This document shows, piece after piece, positions 8,915 to 16,236 of a stretch of DNA of 25,311 nucleotides (its first letter is position 1; each line of letters begins with the position of its first letter). Both the position numbers and the translations under genes were made by a program. Under the pieces are notes generated by a model that ran no database searches, was not told the DNA's origin, and worked only from the letters and a program-made list of their open reading frames with translations. The DNA is taken from positions 1 to 25,311 of the forward strand of contig DEIV01000078.1 of assembly GCA_002352665.1 (NCBI GenBank), read 5' to 3'. The stretch comes from Flavobacteriaceae bacterium UBA2765. Lineage in GTDB: Bacteria > Bacteroidota > Bacteroidia > Flavobacteriales > Flavobacteriaceae.

Positions 8915-8922
8915 TATATTTG
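8915..8922 (+). promoter_or_regulatory. Bacteroidota -7 promoter element for the M23 peptidase gene
   Basis: TATATTTG matches TAnnTTTG exactly, with its last base 12 nt before the ATG at 8935. The in-frame TTG at 8920 lies inside this element, so it is unlikely to be the start codon. The transcript leader would be very short. Confidence 0.55.
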
Positions 8923-8934
8923 TATTTACAGTAT

Positions 8935-9798
8935 ATGGCAAAAAAGAATATAGATAAAGCTAAAATTAAGGAAAAACTGACCTTTAAATATAGGTTTGTG
9001 GTATTGAATGAAGATACTTTTGAGGAGCGTTTTTCATTTAAACTCAATAGATTAAATGCACTTATATTAGGTTCTTTATTTTCCGTGCTTTTAGTAGGCG
9101 TAACAATATTTTTAATAGCCTTTACGCCTCTTAAAGAATATATACCTGGCTATTCTTCTACTTCATTAAAGAAAAAAGCCACAGATTTAGTCTATAAAGT
9201 AGATTCTCTTCAGCAAAAATTAGCCGTTAATGATCTTTATATTCAGAATATTCAGCAAGTTTTAACAGGTAAAGTAAAAGATATTAATCTCAATAAAGAT
9301 TCTATTGCTGAACAACTACGTATTGAAGATGCTGATTTAAAAATTAGCCCGGTAGATTCTGTTTTTAGGGAAGATGTAGAACGAGAAGATAGATATAGTG
9401 TATTTGAAAAAGCAACTAAAAAGACTGACTTGGTATTCTTTGCCCCTATAAACGGAAAAATTACAGATGTTTACAGTATAGAGGATAAGCATTATGCCAT
9501 TGATATAGCAGTAGAAAAAGATTCACCGGTAAAAGCAGTAGCAGATGGTACTGTGATTTTTACAGGCTTTACTGCAGAAACAGGTTTTGTAATTATTTTA
9601 GAACATGCCAAAGGGTTTCTATCTGTTTACAAACATAATTCTTCTATACACAAAGAACAGGGTGATATTGTAAAATCTGGTGAAGCTATTGCCAATGCCG
9701 GTTCTACCGGAGAATTATCAACCGGGCCACATCTGCATTTTGAATTGTGGAATGATGGGTTTCCGGTAGATCCATTAAACTATATAGATTTCAAATAA
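8935..9798 (+). CDS. M23 family metallopeptidase (LytM-type), membrane-anchored
   Basis: Probable zinc endopeptidase acting on peptidoglycan cross-links in the periplasm. Layout of the 287-aa protein: a basic cytoplasmic N-terminus, one TM helix (about 40-62), a helical, coiled-coil-prone linker (about 75-130), then a LytM/M23 domain (about 168-285). Zinc ligands are H186 and D190 (HYAID) and H268 (the second His of HLH). The expected catalytic histidines are H234 (YKHN) and H266. With all of these present it is predicted to be catalytically active, unlike the EnvC/NlpD-type activators that lost them. I chose the ATG at 8935 over an in-frame TTG five codons upstream, because that TTG lies inside the -7 promoter element. 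It is followed by the GH3 gene after 154 bp. Confidence 0.93.
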   Translation: MAKKNIDKAKIKEKLTFKYRFVVLNEDTFEERFSFKLNRLNALILGSLFSVLLVGVTIFLIAFTPLKEYIPGYSSTSLKKKATDLVYKVDSLQQKLAVNDLYIQNIQQVLTGKVKDINLNKDSIAEQLRIEDADLKISPVDSVFREDVEREDRYSVFEKATKKTDLVFFAPINGKITDVYSIEDKHYAIDIAVEKDSPVKAVADGTVIFTGFTAETGFVIILEHAKGFLSVYKHNSSIHKEQGDIVKSGEAIANAGSTGELSTGPHLHFELWNDGFPVDPLNYIDFK

Positions 9799-9884
9799 TG
9801 AACTTGTCTTTATATTCTTTTTTAACTGCAAATTTCACATTTTGCACCCTAATGTTGTCATTTTTGGATAAAATAGCTATAATT

Positions 9885-9956
9885 ATGTTTCAAAAAAAAG
9901 TCTTCATTATGTCACAAGAGCCCAAATCTTCGGTTCCTAACAGAAAGTCAAGATGA
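9885..9956 (+). CDS. Possible 23-codon leader ORF overlapping the GH3 start
   Basis: A small open frame (ATG 9885, stop TGA 9954-9956) overlaps the GH3 start codon by ATGA, the usual arrangement for translational coupling. A second in-frame ATG at 9909 would give 15 residues. The peptide is basic and resembles nothing I recognise. It may be chance, a leader peptide or the remnant of a small gene between the M23 and GH3 genes. Confidence 0.22.
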   Translation: MFQKKVFIMSQEPKSSVPNRKSR

Positions 9957-11452
9957 GTTCAATACGGATCAAGTCTATTTTAGCCAAACCAATTGCCAAA
10001 CGAGTTCAAAAACGCATTTATAAATGGGCAAGCCAACCCGAAAAAACCCAAGAAAAAGTTTTTAGAAAATTAATTGCTCAGGCAAAAAATACCGCTTTTG
10101 GAAAAGACCATTATTTTAATACCATCAATAACTATCAAGATTTTAGCAAGTGTGTTCCTGTAAGGGATTATGAAGGTTTAAGACCATATATTGAGCAAAC
10201 ATTAAAGGGTAAGTCTGATGTACTTTGGGAAGGTAAACCATTGTATTTTGCAAAAACGTCGGGTACCACATCAGGAGCAAAATATATTCCTCTAACAAAA
10301 GCATCTTTGCCCTTTCATATAAAGGCGGCGAGAAATGCTTTGTTGATGTATATTGCCGAAACCGGTAAAGCCGATTTTGTAAATGGTAAGCTAATTTTTT
10401 TACAGGGCAGCCCCATTATTGATGAAAAAAACGGAATTAAAACAGGAAGGTTATCAGGAATCGTTGCCCATTACGTGCCTAAATATCTTCAAAAAAATAG
10501 AATGCCAAGTTGGGAAACCAATTGTATAGACGATTGGGAAACAAAAGTAGATGCTATTGTTGCTGAAACCCTTAAGGAAGATATGACGCTCATAAGCGGC
10601 ATACCGTCTTGGGTACAAATGTATTTTGAAAAACTGACTGCCAAATCTGGAAAAACCATAAGCGAAATTTTCCCTAATTTTAATTTGTTTGTCTATGGAG
10701 GTATAAATTTTGAACCTTATAGAAATAAGTTTGAGAAAATGATAGGTAAAAAAGTAGATGCGATTGAATTGTATCCTGCATCTGAAGGTTTTTTTGCCTT
10801 TCAAGACAAACAAGATGAAAAAGGAATGCTCTTATTGTTAAATGACGGTATTTTTTATGAATTTATAAAAGCTGATGCGTTTTTTGATGAAAATCCAACA
10901 AGGGTTACTGTAGGCAATGTTGAGTTGAATGTAAATTATGTAATGATTATTTCTACCAATGCAGGTCTTTGGGCATATAATATTGGTGATACCATACAAT
11001 TCACTTCACTAAAACCGCATAGGATTATTGTTTCTGGTAGAATTAAACATTTTATTTCTGCATTTGGTGAACATGTTATTACTAAAGAAGTTGAACAGGC
11101 TTTGCAAGATGCTGTGCTAGGAACTAATATTACCATTAATGAATTTACAGTTGCACCACAAATAAATCCAAAACAAGGACTGCCTTACCATGAATGGTTT
11201 ATAGAATTTGAAAATGAACCCGTTGATTTAGATGATTTTATCACTAAAGTGGATACCAGTATGCAAAAACAAAATTCTTATTATTACGATTTGATCATTG
11301 GCCATATTTTACAACCGCTTAAAGTAACCAAAGTAAAGAAGGGCGGTTTTCAAAATTATATGAAATCCGTAGGCAAATTAGGGGGACAAAACAAAGTGCC
11401 TCGTTTAGCAAATGATAGAAAAATAGCTGACCTGCTAGAGAGCGAAAAATGA
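9953..11452 (+). CDS. GH3 auxin-responsive promoter family protein (acyl-adenylate/amido synthetase fold)
   Basis: Bacterial member of the GH3 family. Plant relatives adenylate carboxylic acids such as auxin or jasmonate and join them to amino acids; the bacterial substrate is unknown. The 499 aa contain the three adenylation motifs expected of the fold: the phosphate-binding loop KTSGTTSGAKYIPLT (101-115), YPASEGFFAFQ in the middle, and the YxxGD-type block GLWAYNIGDTIQF about residue 342-354. A basic C-terminal stretch with KKGGFQNYMKSVGKLGGQNK resembles the C-terminal cap region. It is probably soluble and cytoplasmic; there is no signal peptide. The start codon overlaps the stop of a micro-ORF (ATGA). 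The gene stands between a peptidoglycan peptidase and a MOSC protein and has no evident pathway partner. Confidence 0.9.
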   Translation: MSSIRIKSILAKPIAKRVQKRIYKWASQPEKTQEKVFRKLIAQAKNTAFGKDHYFNTINNYQDFSKCVPVRDYEGLRPYIEQTLKGKSDVLWEGKPLYFAKTSGTTSGAKYIPLTKASLPFHIKAARNALLMYIAETGKADFVNGKLIFLQGSPIIDEKNGIKTGRLSGIVAHYVPKYLQKNRMPSWETNCIDDWETKVDAIVAETLKEDMTLISGIPSWVQMYFEKLTAKSGKTISEIFPNFNLFVYGGINFEPYRNKFEKMIGKKVDAIELYPASEGFFAFQDKQDEKGMLLLLNDGIFYEFIKADAFFDENPTRVTVGNVELNVNYVMIISTNAGLWAYNIGDTIQFTSLKPHRIIVSGRIKHFISAFGEHVITKEVEQALQDAVLGTNITINEFTVAPQINPKQGLPYHEWFIEFENEPVDLDDFITKVDTSMQKQNSYYYDLIIGHILQPLKVTKVKKGGFQNYMKSVGKLGGQNKVPRLANDRKIADLLESEK

Positions 11453-11500
11453 GAATTTAGTGCATAACAAAAGGATTGTTTATTATTAAAATTTGTATCT

Positions 11501-12058
11501 ATGAAAGTTATATCGGTAAATATTGGTGAGCGAAAAAAAATACAATGGAGAAAAAGAATTGTTGAAACAGGAATTTTTAAATACCCTGTACCAGAACCTA
11601 TTTTTTTAGATGTTGAAGATGTACAAAATGATAATGTAGTAGATAGAAAATATCATGGAGGTATTCTTCAGGCGGTTTATGCCTATAGTGAAAATCATTA
11701 TGCTTATTGGAAAAGTTTGTACCCTGATTTAGATTGGAATTATGGTATGTTTGGAGAAAATTTAACTGTTGCTAATTTAGATGAGACTAAAATTCATGTA
11801 GGTAATATATATCAATTAGGTGAAGCTAAAATAGAAGTTACCAAACCCAGACAACCCTGTTATAAATTGGGTGTCAGATTTAATAACCCTAAAATTATCA
11901 AACAATTTTGGAATTCTACCAAAAGTGGTACCTACTTTAAAATCTTATCTCCTGGTTTTGTCTCAAAAAATGACGAATTTGTCTTACTGCAAGAATCACC
12001 AAATAACCCAACTATTGCAGCCATTTATAAATCTAAAAGGATCATTAAAGGTATGTAA
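11501..12058 (+). CDS. MOSC domain-containing protein (YiiM-like)
   Basis: MOSC domains bind sulfur or molybdenum-cofactor-related ligands. Stand-alone members such as E. coli YiiM reduce N-hydroxylated compounds with molybdenum cofactor. The 185-aa length suits a single MOSC domain. Seen: DRKYHGG (48-54), GMFGENLTV (82-90) and the conserved cysteine in PRQPCYKLG (C120), which in this family is the proposed cofactor ligand. There is no signal peptide or TM helix. No molybdopterin synthesis genes are in the window, so the redox partner and substrate are unknown. The stop codon is 2 bp before the palindromic repeat element at 12061, which may act as its terminator. Confidence 0.9.
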   Translation: MKVISVNIGERKKIQWRKRIVETGIFKYPVPEPIFLDVEDVQNDNVVDRKYHGGILQAVYAYSENHYAYWKSLYPDLDWNYGMFGENLTVANLDETKIHVGNIYQLGEAKIEVTKPRQPCYKLGVRFNNPKIIKQFWNSTKSGTYFKILSPGFVSKNDEFVLLQESPNNPTIAAIYKSKRIIKGM

Positions 12059-12060
12059 AA

Positions 12061-12236
12061 TTTAACCCAGATTATGTAATAGTCTTCCTATTCCGTTCAG
12101 AAATCACTGCAAAATAGGTCGTTTCACTGAGTTTTCAAAACTAACCGTAGCGGTGCTACGCTTAATTTAGTAAAACACCCTATTTTATTATGCTTTCGTA
12201 ACTCATAACGTAAACTATTACATAATCTGGGTTAAA
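12061..12236. mobile_element. MITE-like palindromic element (176 bp)
   Basis: Perfect 23-bp terminal inverted repeats (12061-12083 and 12214-12236, beginning TTTAACCCAGATTATG) enclose a partly palindromic interior. Inner arms 12111-12128 and 12169-12186 match at 15 of 18 positions about the same centre (12148.5). A perfect small hairpin, CGTAGC-GGT-GCTACG, sits at 12146-12160. There is no open frame of note, so the element could only move with a transposase supplied in trans. The TTAA at each end may be a target duplication or part of the repeats; the sequence cannot decide. It begins 2 bp after the MOSC stop and ends 31 bp before the next possible start, filling an intergenic gap without harming a gene. 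Confidence 0.75.
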
Positions 12237-12248
12237 CCTTTTCAATTG

Positions 12249-12263
12249 ATCTAAGTCTTAGAT
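12249..12263 (+). promoter_or_regulatory. Perfect palindrome upstream of the small lipoprotein gene
   Basis: ATCTAAG-T-CTTAGAT is a perfect 7-bp inverted repeat with a 1-nt centre, 22 bp before the ATG at 12286. Its size and place suit a dimeric repressor site. No regulator can be named. Confidence 0.4.
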
Positions 12264-12285
12264 TAAAATGCTAAAATTTAGAAAA

Positions 12286-12501
12286 ATGAAAAAGTTATTT
12301 ATTATTGTTTTTGGCCTAATAGCCATTTCGTTCAGTATATCTTGTATTACTACTGTAAGACCAGCTCATACCCGTACTGTTGTTGTAAAAGTAGCTCCAA
12401 AAAATCATAGAATAGTCTATGTAAAAGGCAAAAGATATTATTTTTGGAATGGTAAACACCATAGAAAAACCAAGAATGGATATATTATAGTTAAAATGTA
12501 A
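12286..12501 (+). CDS. Small exported protein, putative lipoprotein, function unknown
   Basis: A 71-residue protein from the ATG at 12286 (MKKLFIIVFGL...). An in-frame ATG six codons earlier (12268) would only lengthen the signal peptide. The N-terminus is basic then hydrophobic and ends in SFSISC, which looks like a relaxed Bacteroidota lipobox with C19 as the lipidated residue. The mature part is short, strongly basic and aromatic, with VYVKGKRYYFWNGKHHRKTKNGYII suggesting a compact beta unit with G-K/R-x-Y/H repeats. I do not recognise the family with certainty; similar short basic proteins occur widely in flavobacteria. It is flanked by a palindromic element upstream and converges on the AsmA-like gene downstream. 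Confidence 0.7.
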   Translation: MKKLFIIVFGLIAISFSISCITTVRPAHTRTVVVKVAPKNHRIVYVKGKRYYFWNGKHHRKTKNGYIIVKM

Positions 12502-12527
12502 CCATTTGAATTTATACCAAATAATTT

Positions 12528-12553
12528 ACCGTCAAGTTTCAAAACTTGAAGGT
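12528..12553. terminator. Hairpin between convergent genes
   Basis: CAAGTTT (12533-12539) and AAACTTG (12542-12548) pair perfectly around 2 nt, and the outer ACC/GGT (12528-12530, 12551-12553) can extend the stem. It sits between the lipoprotein stop and the convergent AsmA stop and could terminate both. The T-run (from about 12570) is not adjacent, so support is moderate. Confidence 0.5.
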
Positions 12554-12588
12554 ATTAACATCTATATCTTCTTTTTTTGAGAGCGAAG

Positions 12589-15198
12589 TTAATTTACCGT
12601 ATCTTTTTTTGTCTTCTTCTTACCAAAAATATCTTTTAGAACATCTTTGGCAATATCTTTAGTGATATCTTTTTTTGGCGTATGTATAGAGTCTGTTGCT
12701 GTTGAATCTTTATTTTTTTCACCTCCACCAATCAAATCTTTTAACGCGTCTGTTACTTCATCAGTTCCTTTTTCAATTAATTTATCCTTTTGTTTTGCTA
12801 TCAATTGTTGTGTTAAATTAGTGATGGCAGATTTTAGATCTGTTTTTATTGCCGGAGAGGTAAAATTTCCCGAAATAATTGCATTGACAGGGATCTTAAT
12901 ATGCTCTTGTTCACCATCATTCAATTGAGTGATTAATTGAGATACTTCATTTCCTAAATATTTTGCAGGAACATTGACAACAGCTTCATAACCTAAAGTA
13001 TTGTCAAAACCATGGCCTCCAGAAATATCAATTTTAATATCTTCATAATCAATGGAAAACGGATCTACTTGTACTTTACCATCCTTAAAATGCAAAGCTG
13101 TTTTTAAATTCTCGAGATTTAATTTTTTTGTATCTAAAAAACTAAGATTTTGCTCTAAACTTTGCAGTAATGGTGTGTTTTCTGAAGTCAATTTAGGACT
13201 TAGTAATTGGCCTAGCATTTTACCCGTTAATGAACTTAAATCTGGAGTAAAATCATCTTTTAAATTCCCCGATAAACTAATATTAGCGTTAATTTTCCCA
13301 TCAATGGCATTGGCAATTGGTGCCAAGGCTTTAAACAAGTCTAAAACTTTAAACGATTGACCAATATTAAAACTTTTGGCATCTAAATCCATTGTAAATT
13401 TAGGTGTATCTTCTTTAGTTGACACAGATCCATTAAAACCTAAAGCTCCATCAAAAATATTAGATTTCATATTTTTTAATTCGGCTTTTTCATCTTTAAT
13501 AATTAGTGTGCCCGATACATTTTTTAATGTAATATTATCATATAAAACAGTATTGGCTTTCGCGTCAATAGTACAATCTAAAAACGAAGGAATTTTAATA
13601 CTCTCTTGCTTTGTTACAGTCGAATCTTCTTTTTTCTCTACTTCTGCCACCTTAAAATCATTTACTGAAAAGGTATTTGAAGTAATCTTAAATTTTCCTT
13701 CTATATTTTCTTTATTAAATATAAATCCCAGTAAGTTATGTATGACTCCTGTTGCTTTAAAATCTGTTTTACCTAGTTTAGCGTCAAAACTATTTAGGTT
13801 TACCGTTTTCGGGCTCAAAGTAAGTCCTGCTTTGTCAACCATTAATTTATCACTAAGTTCATCAGAGACATATTCAAAATTTGAGAGTTTAAACAACCCT
13901 GAAATTCTGGTATTTTCATATTTTTTGTTTTCAATAGAAAGCATATCAAAACTCGTATTGGCATTTACGTTCAGCATTCCTTTTAAATCTTTTAAGCTTT
14001 CCGCAGGATACACTTTTTCAAGATTGGCTAAATTTAGATTTCCATTTACTTGAGCGTTAACCTTCATGTTTTCTGTAATTTCAAGAAGTTCGGCTTTGGC
14101 ATTAAAAATTTCTTTATCAATACTAAAAGACAGAGTATCTATCAATACATAAGTGTCTTTTGTCAAACCTGTTTTATTTGCAATCTTTGTATTTATATGG
14201 ATGTTTTGTAGTGATTTAGGTAAATCAGGGTATTTAAAAGAAGCATTTTTTGAATTTATCAAAATATTAAATCTAGGAATATTTACCTCATCGATAATAC
14301 CATCTATATTTCCTTTCACATCAAAATTTCCTGTGGTTGTAACGCCTTCAATATTTTTAGAATAAACCTCAGGAATTAAAGCTAGAAAATTCTTAAAATC
14401 TGAAGATGGTGTTTTAAAAGTAATTTTAACTTCTTTGTTATGTTCATTAAGTTTTATAAACCCATCAAATACCAATGGCAACTGATTGATCAAAGCTTTA
14501 TTTTCTAAAAAACTATATTTATTTTCTTTAAGATCTATGTCTAATATTGCATCTAATTGTACACTATTTTTATTTAAATACGCTACACTATCCATCTGAA
14601 AAGATGCCAATGTGCTTGATGTAGTCTTCAATTGAGAAAGCTCAGAAGAAAGATTCCCTTCACCGGAATGATTAAAATTAGATAATTCTAAAAATATTTT
14701 ACTGGACTCGTCTTGGTACGAAATATTACTATTAATAATTTTATATGATTCTAAATTTAATTGTAAAGGGTCTGATTGACCGGTGCTTTTCTTTTTTTTA
14801 TCAATGGTGATATCATAATTTGCATTTCCTTTTTCATCAACTTTAATAGTAAGATGAGCACCATCGATCAAAAAATGGGTAATGCTGATATCTGCATTTT
14901 TTTTAAATAACTGTCTAATTGGAAGTTTTAAGTCAATGGTATTCGCGGCAAAAAGGGTATCTCCATCAAAGGGAGCTTTATTAAGCAAAGAAACTTCTTT
15001 TAGGGAAACCTCAGCATTTGGAAAACTGCTCCAGATACTTAAATCGGCTTCTTCAAAATCAAGTGTTGCCTTAAGATTATTATTTGCCGTTTGTTTCACC
15101 AAATCGATAATTTTATCCTCAAAGATCATAGGGATAATTATTATTGCAGCAAGCAATAACACCACAATAATAGCTAATATTTTAAATATTTTTTTCAT
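12589..15198 (-). CDS. AsmA family protein
   Basis: Large AsmA-like envelope protein of 869 aa. The N-terminus has a short basic segment and one TM helix (about 5-26, very rich in I/L/V). The AsmA signature follows: an ATLDFEEADLSIWSSFPNAEVSLKEVSL-type beta segment (about 44-73) and LPIRQLF (about 92-98). The long middle is built of repeating amphipathic beta strands. The AsmA-like C-terminal region lies about 500-810, with the low-complexity K/D-rich tail beyond. Family members (AsmA, TamB, YhdP) are inner-membrane-anchored, groove-shaped proteins proposed to bridge the periplasm for lipid transport or to assist outer-membrane assembly. The role here is inferred from the family. The gene is divergent from kdsA across 206 bp and may share regulation with that LPS gene. 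Confidence 0.9.
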   Translation of the reverse strand: MKKIFKILAIIVVLLLAAIIIIPMIFEDKIIDLVKQTANNNLKATLDFEEADLSIWSSFPNAEVSLKEVSLLNKAPFDGDTLFAANTIDLKLPIRQLFKKNADISITHFLIDGAHLTIKVDEKGNANYDITIDKKKKSTGQSDPLQLNLESYKIINSNISYQDESSKIFLELSNFNHSGEGNLSSELSQLKTTSSTLASFQMDSVAYLNKNSVQLDAILDIDLKENKYSFLENKALINQLPLVFDGFIKLNEHNKEVKITFKTPSSDFKNFLALIPEVYSKNIEGVTTTGNFDVKGNIDGIIDEVNIPRFNILINSKNASFKYPDLPKSLQNIHINTKIANKTGLTKDTYVLIDTLSFSIDKEIFNAKAELLEITENMKVNAQVNGNLNLANLEKVYPAESLKDLKGMLNVNANTSFDMLSIENKKYENTRISGLFKLSNFEYVSDELSDKLMVDKAGLTLSPKTVNLNSFDAKLGKTDFKATGVIHNLLGFIFNKENIEGKFKITSNTFSVNDFKVAEVEKKEDSTVTKQESIKIPSFLDCTIDAKANTVLYDNITLKNVSGTLIIKDEKAELKNMKSNIFDGALGFNGSVSTKEDTPKFTMDLDAKSFNIGQSFKVLDLFKALAPIANAIDGKINANISLSGNLKDDFTPDLSSLTGKMLGQLLSPKLTSENTPLLQSLEQNLSFLDTKKLNLENLKTALHFKDGKVQVDPFSIDYEDIKIDISGGHGFDNTLGYEAVVNVPAKYLGNEVSQLITQLNDGEQEHIKIPVNAIISGNFTSPAIKTDLKSAITNLTQQLIAKQKDKLIEKGTDEVTDALKDLIGGGEKNKDSTATDSIHTPKKDITKDIAKDVLKDIFGKKKTKKDTVN

Positions 15199-15326
15199 AT
15201 CAATCTTATATTATTTCTAATGATGCTTTGAAATTATTAACCCTAGCCTACTTTTGTTCAATCTACCACAAAATGTAGTATTATCATAACGAATTTTATT
15301 TCATTAGATTTTATCATTTACAGCAT

Positions 15327-15358
15327 TTATTAACACAAAACAAAATTGGTGTTAATAA
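15327..15358. promoter_or_regulatory. Perfect 10-bp inverted repeat in the asmA-like/kdsA divergent gap
   Basis: TTATTAACAC (15327-15336) and GTGTTAATAA (15349-15358) are perfect inverted copies with a 12-nt spacer. The right arm ends 23 bp before the kdsA -7 element, about where a -33 box would be. It is a plausible operator or activator site for kdsA, the divergent gene or both. Confidence 0.45.
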
Positions 15359-15381
15359 TAACTGAATCTTGTTAAAAATTG

Positions 15382-15389
15382 TACTTTTG
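15382..15389 (+). promoter_or_regulatory. Bacteroidota -7 promoter element for kdsA
   Basis: TACTTTTG matches TAnnTTTG exactly, 15 nt before the kdsA ATG. The same 13-mer TACTTTTGTTCAA also occurs at 15249-15261 in the same gap, possibly a second promoter or a duplicated segment. No -33 TTG at standard spacing was found. Confidence 0.55.
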
Positions 15390-15404
15390 TTCAAAATTAC
15401 AAGC

Positions 15405-16223
15405 ATGGATATTTCTTTAATTCCAAAAATAAAACATACAACCAGCCAAAACTTTTTTTTACTAGCGGGTCCCTGTGCGATTGAAAGTGAAGAAATGGCA
15501 TTACGAATTGCCGAAAAAGTTATTACTATTACAGACAACCTTGAAATTCCGTATGTTTTTAAAGGAAGTTTTAAAAAAGCTAATCGTTCAAGAGTTGATA
15601 GTTTTACAGGAATTGGTGATGAAAAAGCATTAAAAATTCTCAAAAAAGTAGGTAAAACATTTGGAGTACCTACTGTTACTGATATTCATGAAGTTTCTGA
15701 TGCATATTTAGCTGCACAATACGTTGATGTCTTGCAGATACCTGCTTTTTTAGTGCGTCAAACAGATTTGGTGGTGGCAGCGGCCAAAACAGGTAAAGTA
15801 ATCAACCTAAAAAAAGGACAGTTTATGAGTCCTGATAGCATGCAGCATGCGGTAACAAAGGTTATAGATAGTGGTAATGATAAAGTGATGGTCACAGATA
15901 GAGGTACTATGTTTGGCTATCAAGACATGATAGTTGATTTTAGAGGCATTCCTACCTTGAAACAATTTGCTACCACAATATTAGATGTAACACATTCTTT
16001 ACAACAACCCAATCAGACTTCAGGAGTTACAGGTGGTAGACCAGATATGATTGAAACCATTGCCAGAGCAGGAATTGCCGTTGGTGTTGATGGTCTTTTT
16101 TTAGAAACACATTTTGATCCGGCCAATGCAAAATCTGATGGTGCTAATATGTTGCATTTAGACCATTTAGAAAACCTTCTTACCAATCTAGTTGCTATTA
16201 GGCAAACAATAATTAACCTATAA
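15405..16223 (+). CDS. kdsA: 3-deoxy-8-phosphooctulonate synthase (KDO-8-P synthase), metal-dependent type
   Basis: Condenses phosphoenolpyruvate with arabinose-5-phosphate to KDO-8-phosphate, the entry to the KDO sugar of lipopolysaccharide. It has 272 aa from the ATG at 15405; an upstream in-frame TTG start is rejected because it would put the -7 promoter inside the gene. Motifs: AGPCAIESEE (21-30), FKGSFKKANRS (52-62), QIPAFLVRQTDL (111-122), DRGTMFGYQDMIVDFRG (165-181), DVTHSLQQPN (194-203). The metal-dependent class is indicated by C24, together with H197, E234 (FLETH) and D245 (KSDGA); the metal-independent E. coli type has Asn at the Cys position. It is followed after 13 bp by a barrel-protein candidate, then a transglutaminase-like gene, in one probable operon. 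Confidence 0.96.
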   Translation: MDISLIPKIKHTTSQNFFLLAGPCAIESEEMALRIAEKVITITDNLEIPYVFKGSFKKANRSRVDSFTGIGDEKALKILKKVGKTFGVPTVTDIHEVSDAYLAAQYVDVLQIPAFLVRQTDLVVAAAKTGKVINLKKGQFMSPDSMQHAVTKVIDSGNDKVMVTDRGTMFGYQDMIVDFRGIPTLKQFATTILDVTHSLQQPNQTSGVTGGRPDMIETIARAGIAVGVDGLFLETHFDPANAKSDGANMLHLDHLENLLTNLVAIRQTIINL

Positions 16224-16236
16224 TTTTTCTACTTAA

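Noticed and set aside
8920..8934. TTG at 8920 as the start of the M23 peptidase
   Set aside because: The codon is part of the TATATTTG promoter box; the ATG at 8935 starts a normal basic N-terminus.
9827..9846. TGCAAA/TTTGCA hairpin after the M23 gene
   Set aside because: Only 6 bp with an 8-nt loop and no T-run after it; too weak to call a terminator.
10454..10813. 119-codon minus-strand frame inside the GH3 gene
   Set aside because: It is a reading of the opposite strand of a strongly supported gene, with no recognisable domain.
12061..12236. Common origin of the 12061 and 24561 elements
   Set aside because: Their terminal repeats (TTTAACCCAGATTATG against TACCAGTTTAAATTTA) and interiors do not align beyond a short CCAG and AT-rich similarity.
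13376..14053. 225-codon plus-strand open frame inside the AsmA-like gene, with several shorter ones alongside
   Set aside because: It lies antisense to a well-supported 869-aa AsmA gene. Its translation is low-complexity S/F/L-rich, as expected from reading AT-rich coding DNA backwards.
15369..15404. TTG at 15369 as the start of kdsA
   Set aside because: It would place the TACTTTTG promoter box inside the gene and add a hydrophobic extension not typical of KdsA.
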